Positions 7,931 through 8,414 of a stretch of DNA of 8,414 nucleotides are shown here, piece after piece. The DNA is taken from NCBI GenBank assembly GCA_005884305.1, contig VAYL01000162.1, forward strand, positions 1-8,414. Reading direction: 5' to 3'. How positions within the stretch are numbered: position 1 is the stretch's first letter; the number at the start of each line of letters is the position of its first letter. This DNA comes from Actinomycetota bacterium. Lineage in GTDB: Bacteria > Actinomycetota > Thermoleophilia > Solirubrobacterales > 70-9. The notes under the pieces were generated by a model. That model searched no databases, was not told the DNA's origin, and worked only from the letters and a program-made list of their open reading frames with translations. The position numbers and the translations under genes are program-made.

Positions 7931-7997
7931 TACACACCCCTGGCTGCACCATGGGCATCCAGACGGCCCCCAGGACCGACTCAATACCCTGGCGCCC
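7931..7997. promoter_or_regulatory. Divergent intergenic region between hutH and the enolase-like gene
   Basis: These 67 bp must hold, or lie next to, the promoters for both the hut block and the + strand gene. Toward the + strand, TACCCT (7985-7990) fits the loose actinobacterial -10 form TAnnnT and ends seven bases before the GTG at 7998, as expected for a leaderless transcript; no Shine-Dalgarno precedes that GTG. Toward hutH, TATTGA (minus strand, 7986-7981) is a weak -10 candidate without a convincing -35. An imperfect inverted repeat, TGGCTGC then seven bases then GCATCCA (7941-7961), could be an operator. The location is firm; the individual elements are guesses. Confidence 0.4.
7936..7941 (-). 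promoter_or_regulatory. Ribosome binding site that fixes the hutH start
   Basis: Read on the minus strand, AGGGGT lies just upstream of ATG 7930-7928, with six bases between AGGGG and the start codon. The second in-frame ATG (7921) and the distant one (8032) lack comparable spacing, so this decides the start at 7930. Confidence 0.5.
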
Positions 7998-8414
7998 GTG
8001 AGCGCCTTCGAGTCGATCGCCGACCTCCCCATCGCCGTCGAGTCCTACGAGCTCGAGGCAAACGATCACGAGTACTCGCCGGAATTCACGCGCGGCTCCA
8101 CGATCATCCACCTGCGCGGAGGCGGCGAGGAGGGCATCGGCGAGGACGTGATCTACGACGTGCTCGACCACATCGCCCATCGCGACGCCGGGCCTGTCCA
8201 CGACCTCAGCGGCCCGAAGACCCTTGGCGAGCTATGCGAGCTCCTTGGGGAGCTCGACCTCTTCCCGGGCGCGCCGCCCGTGCGCGACCCCTCCCGCCAC
8301 TACCGCCGCTGGGCGTACGAGAGCGCCGCCCTCGACCTGGCGCTGCGCCAGGCCGGCAAGCAGCTAGGGGAGGTGGTCGGACGCGAGCTCCGCCCGCTCA
8401 ACTTCGTCTGCTCC
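7998..8414 (+). CDS. Enolase-superfamily-like protein, N-terminal part (3' truncated by window edge)
   Basis: An open frame of 139 codons runs from a GTG at 7998 to the window end without a stop. The product begins VSAFESIADLPIAVESYELE and contains WAYESAALDLALRQAGKQLG (105-124). This resembles the end of the N-terminal capping domain of mandelate racemase / muconate-lactonising enzymes, where an A-[IL]-[DE]-x-A-L-x-D-type helix precedes the barrel. The barrel with its catalytic Lys and metal ligands lies outside the window, so the reaction cannot be named. Candidates are a dipeptide epimerase, o-succinylbenzoate synthase-like enzyme or sugar-acid dehydratase. Codon third positions are strongly G/C, supporting real coding. 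It is divergent from hutH by 67 bp, and its GTG lacks a ribosome binding site, so it may be leaderless. Family assignment is moderate; coding status is strong. Confidence 0.65.
   Translation, partial: MSAFESIADLPIAVESYELEANDHEYSPEFTRGSTIIHLRGGGEEGIGEDVIYDVLDHIAHRDAGPVHDLSGPKTLGELCELLGELDLFPGAPPVRDPSRHYRRWAYESAALDLALRQAGKQLGEVVGRELRPLNFVCS

Noticed and set aside
7931..8032. 34-residue N-terminal extension of hutH
   Set aside because: It would overlap the divergent + strand gene, lacks HutH similarity, and the ATG at 7930 has a well-placed AGGGG and gives the normal family length.
7491..8201. Minus-strand open frame spanning the hutH start and the divergent gene
   Set aside because: It is out of frame with hutH, and its product is low-complexity Arg/Gly-rich in the part that overlaps hutH, with nothing recognisable elsewhere.

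Overview
The window is GC-rich, gene-dense bacterial DNA. Its coding style (strong G/C preference at third codon positions, GTG starts, short ATGA/GTGA overlaps) and its protein flavours point to a high-GC actinobacterium. The actinobacterial-type HutH and HutI, together with a secreted CSLREA / choice-of-anchor-Q beta-helix protein, make the Thermoleophilia (Solirubrobacterales/Gaiellales) a reasonable guess. That placement is inference from motif recall, not from any search.

Layout: a + strand gene enters from the left edge and ends at 116; only its last 37 codons are visible. It overlaps, tail to tail, the end of a six-gene block on the minus strand that fills 106-7930. In transcription order the block is hutH (histidine ammonia-lyase), hutU (urocanase), a secreted beta-helix protein, def (peptide deformylase family), hutF (formimidoylglutamate deiminase) and hutI (imidazolonepropionase). 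A 67-bp divergent intergenic region (7931-7997) separates hutH from a + strand gene running off the right edge, whose visible part resembles the N-terminal domain of enolase-superfamily enzymes.

How the genes work together: HutH converts histidine to urocanate and ammonia, HutU hydrates urocanate to imidazolonepropionate, HutI opens that ring to N-formimidoyl-glutamate, and HutF removes the imine nitrogen to leave N-formyl-glutamate. The last expected step, removal of the formyl group to give glutamate and formate, has no recognisable HutG here. Instead a complete peptide-deformylase-family gene lies directly upstream of hutF and is translationally coupled to hutF and hutI. This PDF-like protein as the missing N-formylglutamate deformylase is the main hypothesis offered.

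Two other points stand out. HutI carries Asn instead of the expected metal-binding/catalytic Asp in its ATD-x-NPG motif. A secreted beta-helix gene of unknown role sits inside what otherwise looks like a catabolic operon. No RNA genes, mobile elements, CRISPR arrays or convincing terminators were seen, and no gene-free stretch exceeds about 70 bp.
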